In this document: positions 56,364 to 64,000 of the stretch, piece after piece
How positions within the stretch are numbered: the stretch's first letter is position 1
Layout of the letters: the number at the start of each line of letters is the position of its first letter
NCBI RefSeq assembly: GCF_023638035.1
Contig: NZ_JAKRVX010000002.1
Location: 558,001-622,000 of the forward strand
Length of the DNA stretch: 64,000 bases
DNA from: Natronocalculus amylovorans
GTDB taxonomy: Archaea; Halobacteriota; Halobacteria; Halobacteriales; Haloferacaceae
Direction: 5' to 3'
Made by a program: the position numbers and the translations under genes
The notes under the pieces: model-generated
What the model was told of the DNA's origin: nothing
The model's database searches: none
Seen by the model: the letters and a program-made list of their open reading frames with translations, nothing else

Positions 56364-56888
56364 TTACTCTTCTGCTTCGTCAGGACGGCCATACTGTTCA
56401 ACGAACTCCTCCGGTGTGAGATCGATCCGATCGAATTCTCCAAAGTCCCGTTCATGATGTCGAATCATCTGTTCGACAATCCACGCGGAGTAGGTTTCAT
56501 CAAAACACCAGCCAGCACCATCGTGGATTTCGAACCGATCGTCGGTAGCGAATGCGACGTACACATGATAGAATCCGAGAATAACGTCTGCAAAGTCGCG
56601 GGCACGGCCGCCCGCATCTTTGCGCTTTTGTGCTAGCTCCTCTCGACCTGCATCAGTGAGTGCAAAATATTTTCGATCGGGCTCATCCTCGCGTTCGATT
56701 CGCTCGGCCCATGCTTTCTCCTCGAATTTGTAGAGGATTGGATAGACAGAACCGTATGATGGCTCCCAGTGGCCACCGCTTAGCTCCGTGATTTCTTTCA
56801 GTAGCTCATAGCCATATCGGGGACGTTCAGCCAGGAGTTCAAGCACGATATACGAGATTAGACCCTTTGGCGGACCACTTTTCCGCAT
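56364..56888 (-). CDS. PadR-family transcriptional regulator
   Basis: 174 residues from ATG 56888 (MRKSGPPKGLISYIVLELLAERPRYGYELLKEITELSGGHWEPSYGSVYPILYKFEEKAWAERIERE). This is the PadR winged helix. The C-terminal half is helical and acidic. The frame remains open to 57143, but the extension is not family-like and overlaps the divergent pitA promoter. It is divergent from pitA (114-bp gap), which may be its target. Confidence 0.88.
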   Translation of the reverse strand: MRKSGPPKGLISYIVLELLAERPRYGYELLKEITELSGGHWEPSYGSVYPILYKFEEKAWAERIEREDEPDRKYFALTDAGREELAQKRKDAGGRARDFADVILGFYHVYVAFATDDRFEIHDGAGWCFDETYSAWIVEQMIRHHERDFGEFDRIDLTPEEFVEQYGRPDEAEE

Positions 56889-57002
56889 TGCCCTACCTTT
56901 CCAAAACAGTCGTGAAAACGTTTCGGTAGAGACAAACAGCGCAGTTATCTTGGAGAGAGAAAACACGCAAGCCACAAACCCCCTCCGTTCCAATATAGGG
57001 GT

Positions 57003-58541
57003 ATGTCTGAGCCGCCACAAACGGATGAAGGCTGGTACGTGCTTCACGATCTTCGAACTGTTGATTGGAATAACTGGCGGGCTGCCCCAGATCACGAGCG
57101 CGAACGGGCTGTGAGGGAGGGAGTTGAGTATCTTGAGGCGCACGAATCTGTGTCAGATGCATCTGAAGGCGCATCTGCAGTGTTCTCAATGCTTGGCCAC
57201 AAGGCTGACCTGATGATACTGCACCTCCGACCGTCGCTTGATGACCTCTCGCGTGCGGAGCGACAGTTCGAACGAACTGCACTTGCAGATTTCACCGAGC
57301 AAACAACCTCGTATGTATCTGTCACAGAGGTCTCCGGCTATGTTTCGACAGACTACTTCGATGGCAACAAAGACGAGATCGATGCTGGACTTCGACGCTA
57401 TATCGAAGGGAAACTCGAACCGGACCTTCCGGAAGACGAGTATGTGTCGTTTTATCCGATGAGCAAACGGCGTGGAGAGACACACAACTGGTACGATCTC
57501 TCATTTGATCAGCGCGCAGACTTGATGGCCGAGCATGGCGCAACAGGCAAACAGTACGCTGGAAAAATCAAGCAGATCATCTCCTCATCGGTCGGCTTCG
57601 ATGATTACGAGTGGGGTGTCACACTGTTTGCAGCCAATCCAACGGATATCAAGGATATTGTCTATGAGATGCGCTTCGATGATGTCAGCTCCAAATACGG
57701 CGAGTTTGGGCCGTTCTACATCGGGCGTCGGTTCCCACCACACGATCTGACTGCATTCTTTGCTGGCGAAACAGTGCCAGCAACCGAGGAGTCTACTGGG
57801 CACCCACACGGTGCAAGCAGTACTGGCGATCATCCACATGGCCAGAGTCATGGATCGAGTGGAGATAGCCCACACGGGCATCATGGTGACAGCGATGGCG
57901 GTGACAGTCACCATCATGGTGACGGAAACGACAGCGATGACGACGGTGAGGACAGTGACGAGACAATCCGTGGTGAGCTCGAAGAGCTCAACATCTACGC
58001 CGGAAAGCCACATGGAGAAGATGTGTATGCAACAGTGCTCTACTCGGAAGCCGACGAAGACGAGCTATTCGAAGAGGTTTCCGGTCTCCGAGAGAGCTTC
58101 GATCACTACCCAACACATGTGAAAACCGCAGTGTACGGTGCGCTTGAGCGTGATCGAACCGCAGTCGTATCAATCTGGGAAACCGCAAGCGCAGCCGAAA
58201 CTGCAGCCGGGTTCCTCTCGGAGCTGCCAGGGATTGTCGAACGCGCAGGCGAGGAGTCCGGCTTCGGGACGATGGGGATGTTCTACACCACCAAACCGGA
58301 ATACACCGACGAATTTGTCGAAAAGTTCGAAACCGTCGGTGGGCTCTTAGCGGAGATGGAGGGCCATTCAGCGACCGATCTCATGGTCAATCGGGAAGAT
58401 GCGGATGATATGTTCATTGCCAGCCAGTGGCGATCGAAAGAGGATGCAATGGGGTTCTTCCGAAGCGACGATTTCCGAGAAACAGTGCAGTGGGGCCGGG
58501 ATGTGCTTGCGGACCGACCGCGGCACGTCTTCTTGGCCTAA
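57003..58541 (+). CDS. pitA: PitA: chlorite-dismutase-like / monooxygenase-like fusion
   Basis: 512 residues. Residues 1-245 are chlorite-dismutase-like (HemQ type), with WYVLHDLRTVDWNNWRAA, SFYPMSKRRGETHNWYDL and FYIGRRFPP. Residues 250-320 are a linker rich in His, Gly, Ser and Asp (HPHG and HHHG repeats). Residues 320-512 are an ABM-type ferredoxin-fold domain. By family it is coproheme-decarboxylase-like and linked to haem handling in haloarchaea. The His-rich linker could bind metal. Divergent from a PadR regulator. Confidence 0.9.
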   Translation: MSEPPQTDEGWYVLHDLRTVDWNNWRAAPDHERERAVREGVEYLEAHESVSDASEGASAVFSMLGHKADLMILHLRPSLDDLSRAERQFERTALADFTEQTTSYVSVTEVSGYVSTDYFDGNKDEIDAGLRRYIEGKLEPDLPEDEYVSFYPMSKRRGETHNWYDLSFDQRADLMAEHGATGKQYAGKIKQIISSSVGFDDYEWGVTLFAANPTDIKDIVYEMRFDDVSSKYGEFGPFYIGRRFPPHDLTAFFAGETVPATEESTGHPHGASSTGDHPHGQSHGSSGDSPHGHHGDSDGGDSHHHGDGNDSDDDGEDSDETIRGELEELNIYAGKPHGEDVYATVLYSEADEDELFEEVSGLRESFDHYPTHVKTAVYGALERDRTAVVSIWETASAAETAAGFLSELPGIVERAGEESGFGTMGMFYTTKPEYTDEFVEKFETVGGLLAEMEGHSATDLMVNREDADDMFIASQWRSKEDAMGFFRSDDFRETVQWGRDVLADRPRHVFLA

Positions 58542-58548
58542 ACAACGG

Positions 58549-59466
58549 TTACTCTGCGGCCAGTAACCCGGTCTCGTCCCCGAATAGCTCACCGATCTGT
58601 TCGGAAAGCTGTGAGATCATCGCCTGCTGCTGTTCGATTGCAGCGCTGATATCACTCGTTTCGGCCGTAATGTCTTCAGCATCGCGAGCCGTTTCATCGA
58701 CCATTGATGCGATTTCTTCGGTGCTTGCAGCCTGTTCATCAGTTGTCGTTGCAACTTCTTTGATACCAACATCCAGCTCGGAGATCGAGTTGTCGATCGA
58801 ATCAAGGCTCTCAACTGCGGCTGAAACCTCTGAAACGCCGGTTTCGACTTGTGTCTCGTTGTATTCGAGGGTATCAACAGCGGATGCAGCATCCGCTTGG
58901 ATCTGGTCAACAACGGATTCAATTTCTGCAGCCCGATTCTGTGACTGTTCTGCGAGCGATTTGATCTCTTCGGCAACGACGGAGAATCCAGCACCCGCCT
59001 CACCAGCGCGGGCGGCCTCGATCGAAGCGTTGAGTGCAAGCAGATTCGTCTGGTCTGCAATATCGTTTATCACCTCGACAATTGAATCGATATCTGTCAC
59101 CTGTTCATTTATTACTCGAACGGTATCGGATACTTCACCAGACGCCTCCTCGATCGCATCCATCGCGGTATCGGCTCGACGCGCCGCCGATCGGCCATCG
59201 CTTGCAAGCTCATTCACCGAGCCGCTCTCGCTTGCAACTTCCTCGGCGGATGAAGCGACCTCTTCGACTGTGGCACTGAGATTTGCAACTTCGTTCTGCA
59301 CTTGATGCATCTGTTCAGCCTGTGTCTGTGAGACAGATGCAATCTCCGTCGATCGGCTAGCGATTGACTCGGTTGCAGCCTGCAGTTCAGAAAGTGACTC
59401 TTGAATCGATTGTTGTGGCCGACCAGTCTCGCTACCGTAATCCGACCTATTGTCATCGGTTGACAT
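58549..59466 (-). CDS. Short soluble chemotaxis transducer
   Basis: 305 residues from ATG 59466 ([15 protein letters not shown]); ATG 59475 is equally likely, with TTTTAAAT about 27 bp ahead. No membrane helix and no separate sensor: after 25 residues the signalling coiled coil begins. The tip is [37 protein letters not shown]. Short cytoplasmic transducers may couple to other sensor proteins. It is convergent with pitA (7-bp gap). Confidence 0.88.
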   Translation of the reverse strand: MSTDDNRSDYGSETGRPQQSIQESLSELQAATESIASRSTEIASVSQTQAEQMHQVQNEVANLSATVEEVASSAEEVASESGSVNELASDGRSAARRADTAMDAIEEASGEVSDTVRVINEQVTDIDSIVEVINDIADQTNLLALNASIEAARAGEAGAGFSVVAEEIKSLAEQSQNRAAEIESVVDQIQADAASAVDTLEYNETQVETGVSEVSAAVESLDSIDNSISELDVGIKEVATTTDEQAASTEEIASMVDETARDAEDITAETSDISAAIEQQQAMISQLSEQIGELFGDETGLLAAE

Positions 59467-59566
59467 GATAGTCATATTAACTGTTGCGAATGATTTAAAA
59501 CTATGTACCAATTTTCAGTTTTGATACTGCCTCCGTAGTAGAAATATCATCTCAGCGCTGTTCGGC

Positions 59567-59743
59567 CTACCGATTGTCGCCAGCGAGTACGTAGCCGATA
59601 ACGCCGACAATCCCAAATAACAGCGTCAACAGCGGCCAGCGACCCGCATCACGGCCTGTTGATCGGGCATGAAGCACAATCCCTGACGCAAACGTCAGGT
59701 GTGCGGCCAGTGTGACACCAATGAACGTTGAAAGTTCAACCAC
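59567..59743 (-). CDS. Small membrane protein, 58 residues, behind the aldo/keto reductase
   Basis: GTG 59743 to TAG 59567. It reads VELSTFIGVTLAAHLTFASGIVLHAR (helix 1), a short RSTGRDAGR loop and PLLTLLFGIVGVIGYVLAGDNR (helix 2). The start is 2 bp after the aldo/keto reductase stop. That spacing, the GTG start and the clean two-helix pattern support a real gene too short for common gene finders. Function unknown. Confidence 0.75.
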   Translation of the reverse strand: MVELSTFIGVTLAAHLTFASGIVLHARSTGRDAGRWPLLTLLFGIVGVIGYVLAGDNR

Positions 59744-59745
59744 GG

Positions 59746-60804
59746 TTAGTCGCTCGTTACTTTGTGACTGAGGCCTGCAGAAACGAGGTCATCACCCTCC
59801 ACAGATGAGCGGAGCTCGTCCATGCCGTCGAAGCGATCGATACCGAAATTATCTGCATACAGCTCGTTGACACGCTCGACTTCATCGTCAGAAAGCGGTG
59901 GGACGTCCGACGCTGCTGCCCATTCAGTGATGTCGTCTTTCGTTCGGAACGTTGGGGTGACGCTCGCAACTGGATCGTAGCTCAAGAGATAGGCGATCGA
60001 TGCCTGACTCATCGTCCGCTCGCCATTCCGTTCGAGGAAGCGGATCGTCTCGAGTTTCTCCCAGCCGGTTTCGTACCATGCATCCGGACGGAAACCGCGG
60101 TGATCGCCGGATTCAAGTTCTGTCTCCGGACGAACCTGCTCGTTGAGCAATCCAGATGAGTGTGGCACACGAGCAATGAGACTTGTTGATGAATCTGTTT
60201 CGTCGATCGTCTCCAAGAAGTGATTGCCAACATCCTGCTCAAAAAGGTTCCAGACAAGCTGTAGCGAATCAAACTCCTCAGTGATCGCCATATCACCTTC
60301 TGCAAGCCAGCCGATCGATGGACCGAGCGCCCAACCCTTTGATCGAATTAACCCCTCCTCTTCAAGTTCGTCAAAGACCTCAAGAATGTCTTTGTCAACT
60401 TCGTCAACGTTTGCGTTGTGCAGTTGGAGCAGGTCAACGTAGTCTGCATCAAGTCGTTCAAGGCTTTTTTCGGTTGCTTCGCGGACGTACTCAGGAGAGA
60501 GTGCTTTTGGGAGCTCGCCATGACCAGCCTGTGGGTTGTTGTAGAAATCGTAGCCGATCTTTGTTGCGAGTGTGACTTCCTCTCGGTGCTCTGCAAGCGC
60601 TTTGCCGAGGACGGTTTCGGAGTTGCCGTGACCGTAGACATCACCTGTGTCGAAGTAGGTGATACCTTGGTCAATCGCATGGTGGACCATCTCGATCGCG
60701 TCTTTCTCGGAGCGATCGCCCCACCAGTCGGTTCCGACAACCCATGCGCCGAATCCAACTTCACTCACCATTACGCCGGAGTCGCCAAGTTCCCGGTACT
60801 GCAT
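59746..60804 (-). CDS. Aldo/keto reductase
   Basis: 352 residues. The tetrad is visible: Asp and Tyr in YFDTGDVYGHGNSE, Lys in VTLATKIGYDF and His in LLQLHNANV. NADPH-binding Arg/Ser sites lie near VTPTFRTKDDI. It reduces an aldehyde or ketone; the substrate is open. A 58-residue membrane protein follows it closely. Confidence 0.92.
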   Translation of the reverse strand: MQYRELGDSGVMVSEVGFGAWVVGTDWWGDRSEKDAIEMVHHAIDQGITYFDTGDVYGHGNSETVLGKALAEHREEVTLATKIGYDFYNNPQAGHGELPKALSPEYVREATEKSLERLDADYVDLLQLHNANVDEVDKDILEVFDELEEEGLIRSKGWALGPSIGWLAEGDMAITEEFDSLQLVWNLFEQDVGNHFLETIDETDSSTSLIARVPHSSGLLNEQVRPETELESGDHRGFRPDAWYETGWEKLETIRFLERNGERTMSQASIAYLLSYDPVASVTPTFRTKDDITEWAAASDVPPLSDDEVERVNELYADNFGIDRFDGMDELRSSVEGDDLVSAGLSHKVTSD

Positions 60805-60875
60805 GCACGGAACTACGTAATCAGGACACTTAGCGGGCGTGGTTCGTTCTCATGGGTCGGGAATACCGGCGAGCA

Positions 60876-61304
60876 CTATCGATCGGATTCCCAACGACTG
60901 CGATGTTGGTCAAGGCTGACCGCATGTTTGAGGAGCGTCTCGTGATTTCGAATGATATCCGTGATCGTGATGATACCAACAAGATCCATTCCGTCGACAA
61001 CAGCGAGCTTTTTGAGTGATTCACCCTGCATTTTGCTGACGGCTGCGCGAACGGTCGCAGTTGGACGCGTTGTACGCAACGGGTGACTCATGATTTTTCG
61101 AACGGGAATCTTCGCAAACGGTCGATTCGTGACTGCTCCAGCTTTCAACGCATCGGTTTCGGTAATGATTCCGACTGGATTGCCCTGATGGGTGACGATC
61201 GCACTCCCGACACCGTGCTGTAACATCGTCTTTGCAGCACTCCGAAGATCGGCGTCCGAGTTGACTGTGACAACGTCGGTACTCATCGCCTCACGAACAA
61301 GCAT
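60876..61304 (-). CDS. Two-CBS-domain protein
   Basis: 142 residues: CBS 1 (AMSTDVVTVNSDADLRSAAKTMLQHGVGSAIVTHQGNPVGIITETD) and CBS 2 (IMSHPLRTTRPTATVRAAVSKMQGESLKKLAVVDGMDLVGIITITDI). A Bateman pair like this senses adenine nucleotides and regulates a partner. No enzyme domain is attached, and the partner is unknown. Confidence 0.9.
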   Translation of the reverse strand: MLVREAMSTDVVTVNSDADLRSAAKTMLQHGVGSAIVTHQGNPVGIITETDALKAGAVTNRPFAKIPVRKIMSHPLRTTRPTATVRAAVSKMQGESLKKLAVVDGMDLVGIITITDIIRNHETLLKHAVSLDQHRSRWESDR

Positions 61305-61414
61305 ACGAGAGCCTACAGAAACATACTATTTGGAGATACTGGCCGTGTCTAAATATTTACTACAGCTGTAGCAACTAATAACGTTTAATTTCATTAGCGA
61401 TAGAGATTCTGAGA

Positions 61415-63556
61415 ATGGAATCGCTTCCGGTCCGGGTAGGGTGTCTGTATGCGGGCGATCGTACCGACGAACAGATCGCTGCACACGAGTGGTGTCGCGC
61501 GCACACTCAGGCTGCAACACCGCTTTCGATGGAAACAATCGTCGATCAGGATCTCTCGGCGTACGATCTGCTCTGGTGGCATCGAGACGAGCCAGTTGAA
61601 GCGTCGGTCGCTTCGGCTGCGTCGGCAGGTGCTGACACGCTTCGGTCCTATATTGAAAATGGGGGCGGTATGCTGCTTTCGTTGCAAGCACTGGCTGCAG
61701 TTACGTCGGTTGGGATTGATCCGATCGAGCCTGACGTGACTGGATACGAGCAGATCGATCATCCGACAGGATTTGCCCCGAAGGCCGTCCACAGCGAGCA
61801 CCCGATTTTTGAAGGGTTTATTGATTGGTTTTATACGCTCCCCGATCGGGAGCATCATCCAGTTGCACGGTATGAGTCGATCGTCCCCGCACACGGACAG
61901 ATCCTTGGCTCTGCAATCCACGCAAGCGACCTCCTCCCGGGACACAAAGAGATTATTTCATGGTCGATCGGCGACGGCTCGGTCTACGGTGTTGGCGCAC
62001 GGATCGAGTTTGCAGATGTGACCGCAGGTGGCTATCGTATTGAACGCGACCAGTTTGTTCGGAATCTCCTCACAACGCTTGGTGGAGAGAGGCGACCGGC
62101 ACTGACCGATCGACCGGTAACCGAGACAGAGTTAACACGACTCCGATCGGCGCTTGAAAATGATCATCAACGGCCATCGTATCACCTTACCCCGCCTGCA
62201 AATTGGATCAACGACCCGAATGGAATTATCCATTATAATGGAGAGTATCACGTCTTCTACCAGTACAATCCGGCAGGCCCATTTCATGGCACGATCCATT
62301 GGGGGCATGCACGCAGTGAGGATCTCTGTACATGGACGGATGAGCCGGTTGCACTCAGCCCGGACCCAGATGGACCCGATCGGGATGGCTGCTGGTCGGG
62401 CTGTGCAGTGATTGACACGGATGGGACGCCGACGATTATCTACACGGGTGGGCGCGGAAGCGAACAGCTGCCATGTTTGGCAACAGCGACGGATGAGACC
62501 CTTAATTCATGGGAGAAAGATCCCGAGAATCCGATTATTTCGTCGGTGCCAACTGAGCCAGAGATCCTTGGGACTGCGGATTGGAGTGCAGAGTTCCGCG
62601 ATCACAATGTCTGGCGAGAGGATGGCTGGTGGTATCACCTGATTGGCGCAGGGCTACAAGATGGCGGTGGTGTTGTACTCTTGTATCGTGGAGAGACGCT
62701 TTCGGAATGGGAGTATGTCGGTCCACTGCTGAGCGGTGATTACGAGGTCCCACACACCGTCTGGGAATGTCCGGAGTACCTCGATCTCGGCGAGAAAGAC
62801 CTGCTCCACATCTCGAACTATCGCGATGTTCGCTACGTTGTTGGTGAGATTGATCTCACAGCACCAGCGTTCACCGTTGAAAATGAAGGGCTGTTGGATT
62901 ATGGATCGTTCTACGCACCACAATCAACCACCACGCCTGATGAACGGGTGTTGATGTGGGGCTGGATCAAAGAGAACCGGCCGGTCGAAGCACAGTGGAA
63001 TGCTGGCTGGTCCGGCGCGCTATCCATTCCACGAGAACTGTCGATCGGCTCGGATGGAGACCTTATTCAACGTCCAGCCAGAGAGATCGCAGACCTTCGA
63101 GAGGAGTTGCTCGTTGCGCGGACAGACACGCTCGAAGCGGGCGATCGACAGCAGTTACCGCTTACAGGAAACGCATATGAGATTGGCTTGACGCTCTCTC
63201 GATCGGACTCCGAGAGCGTGTTCGAACTCGGCTGTTTTGAGTCACCGGCCCTCTCAGAACAGACACGTATTCGGTGGCGTGATGACGACGTGGTTGTCGA
63301 TCGATCCAATGCAACACACGATCCAGCGCCGGAGACGGATGCGGTTCGGCTACCAGTTGACCAGAATGATGAACTCTCGCTTCGCATCTTTATTGATGGC
63401 TCAATTCTGACGGTTTTTGCGAACGATCGACAGTGTCTCACTACTCGTGTGTATCCAACCCGATCGGATGCAGATGGTGTCTCGGTTGCTGTGCGTGAGG
63501 GTACCATGTCGATCGAAGCGAGTGCGTGGACGCTTGCAAGCAGTTACGACAGATAG
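61415..63556 (+). CDS. GH32 beta-fructosidase with extra N-terminal domain
   Basis: 713 residues. Residues 1-220 are an unusual Rossmann/ThuA-like (DUF4960-like) domain (YDLLWWHRDEPV, IENGGGMLLSLQAL). The GH32 catalytic region has the nucleophile in ANWINDPNGIIHYNG (about residue 264), the transition-state Asp near RDHNVWRED (RDP reads RDH here) and the acid/base in VWECPEYLDL (about 451). A C-terminal beta-sandwich follows. No signal peptide, so the protein is probably cytoplasmic. It should hydrolyse sucrose or fructo-oligosaccharides, alongside the convergent levansucrase. Confidence 0.9.
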   Translation: MESLPVRVGCLYAGDRTDEQIAAHEWCRAHTQAATPLSMETIVDQDLSAYDLLWWHRDEPVEASVASAASAGADTLRSYIENGGGMLLSLQALAAVTSVGIDPIEPDVTGYEQIDHPTGFAPKAVHSEHPIFEGFIDWFYTLPDREHHPVARYESIVPAHGQILGSAIHASDLLPGHKEIISWSIGDGSVYGVGARIEFADVTAGGYRIERDQFVRNLLTTLGGERRPALTDRPVTETELTRLRSALENDHQRPSYHLTPPANWINDPNGIIHYNGEYHVFYQYNPAGPFHGTIHWGHARSEDLCTWTDEPVALSPDPDGPDRDGCWSGCAVIDTDGTPTIIYTGGRGSEQLPCLATATDETLNSWEKDPENPIISSVPTEPEILGTADWSAEFRDHNVWREDGWWYHLIGAGLQDGGGVVLLYRGETLSEWEYVGPLLSGDYEVPHTVWECPEYLDLGEKDLLHISNYRDVRYVVGEIDLTAPAFTVENEGLLDYGSFYAPQSTTTPDERVLMWGWIKENRPVEAQWNAGWSGALSIPRELSIGSDGDLIQRPAREIADLREELLVARTDTLEAGDRQQLPLTGNAYEIGLTLSRSDSESVFELGCFESPALSEQTRIRWRDDDVVVDRSNATHDPAPETDAVRLPVDQNDELSLRIFIDGSILTVFANDRQCLTTRVYPTRSDADGVSVAVREGTMSIEASAWTLASSYDR

Positions 63557-64000
63557 CCGTCACGGCGATCGCGGTCACGTCCACTAAACGGAGATTCCGG
63601 AAGCGGTTCGGTTGGCAGCGGCAGATGGCCGTGTGCTAAGACGCCAGTGATTTTGGTGGCGTATTCATCGACGGCGAGTCGAATGGTTGGCGCTGGGGCG
63701 CCACCGAAGCGTCGCATCTGCTCGGATTCGGAGAGGAGCGCAACGTCATCGAGGCTCGGCCGATCAAAATCGAAGTAGTTGAAAAATGAGTTCACAAGCA
63801 GCTCATCGCCGTGATCGTACACCAACCACGAGTACGACTGGAACGGCGCATTCTCGGGATTGGTTAGCACAAGCCCACTCTCATTGAGCGGCTCATACGG
63901 GCCGAAAAGCGAGTCGGACGCAAAGCCATAGAGCGCGTCGTATCCCGCTATTCCAGGTGCGAATGTGTGCATATGGCTGGAGATGAATAGGTAGTACGTA
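63544..64000 (-). CDS. GH68 levansucrase, C-terminal part (partial)
   Basis: The frame is open past 64000, so the gene's 5' end is outside. Visible residues YYLFISSHMHTFAPGIAGYDALYGFASDSLFGPYEPLNESGLVLTNP match the GH68 C-terminal core, including the sugar-binding Arg/Tyr region. It splits sucrose and builds levan. The catalytic Asp and Glu lie upstream, out of view. It overlaps the GH32 stop by 13 bp tail to tail. Confidence 0.85.
   Translation of the reverse strand, partial: TYYLFISSHMHTFAPGIAGYDALYGFASDSLFGPYEPLNESGLVLTNPENAPFQSYSWLVYDHGDELLVNSFFNYFDFDRPSLDDVALLSESEQMRRFGGAPAPTIRLAVDEYATKITGVLAHGHLPLPTEPLPESPFSGRDRDRRDGYLS

Overview
The window is chromosomal DNA of a haloarchaeon. The evidence is the very acidic proteins, an archaeal RNase P RNA, an orc1/cdc6 gene, TATA boxes 25-30 bp ahead of start codons (leaderless transcripts), several haloarchaea-type families (PitA chlorite-dismutase fusion, Hvo_1808-like surface protein, TrmY) and F420 genes. 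GC looks close to 50% by eye, low for the class. Three or four chemotaxis transducers argue for a motile organism, and so against Haloquadratum, the best-known low-GC genus. The palindrome CGATCG is extremely frequent in most of the window and much rarer in a few segments that look acquired.

Layout. 1-10.2 kb: two chemotaxis transducers, a gamma-glutamyltransferase-family enzyme, trmY, an aldehyde:ferredoxin oxidoreductase / cyclase / carboxymuconolactone-decarboxylase-like operon and a sensor kinase. 10.2-17.6 kb: acyl-CoA synthetase, two hydrolases, a PGF-CTERM surface protein and a Kef-type antiporter. 17.6-19.8 kb: a candidate replication origin, with an AT-rich orc1/cdc6 gene flanked by short repeats, six of them downstream at a 44-46 bp period. 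19.8-33.4 kb: housekeeping genes (nicotinate phosphoribosyltransferase, RNase P RNA, GTPases, 5-formyl-THF cyclo-ligase), a soluble transducer and a KhtTU-like K+/H+ antiporter set. 33.4-41 kb: a patchy accessory region with a universal-stress/phosphate-transporter module between imperfect 46-bp direct repeats, a mosaic of three truncated transporter genes, an Lrp/RCK regulator and a coiled-coil gene next to long inverted repeats. 41-44.9 kb: pirin, an eIF2B-like protein, and cofE with a Mer-like F420 enzyme.

44.9-54.3 kb holds the most notable system, a complete azole-type RiPP (linear azol(in)e-containing peptide) cluster. It has a 40-residue precursor gene, too short for ordinary gene calling, whose last 20 residues are 16 Cys/Ser/Thr. 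Behind it lie a SagB-type FMN dehydrogenase, an E1-like protein with a leader-binding domain and a YcaO cyclodehydratase ending in PxPxP, the last three overlapping by 4 bp. Around them are two related ABC exporters, a CPBP membrane protease, a BAAT-type alpha/beta hydrolase and a winged-helix regulator. Expected flow: the precursor is bound by the E1-like protein, cyclised by YcaO, oxidised by SagB, cut (perhaps by the CPBP protease) and exported.

54.3-64 kb: site-2 protease, PadR regulator, PitA, another soluble transducer, an aldo/keto reductase with a 58-residue membrane protein behind it, a CBS protein, and a fructan/sucrose pair (GH32 with an extra N-terminal domain, and the C-terminus of a GH68 levansucrase running off the window).
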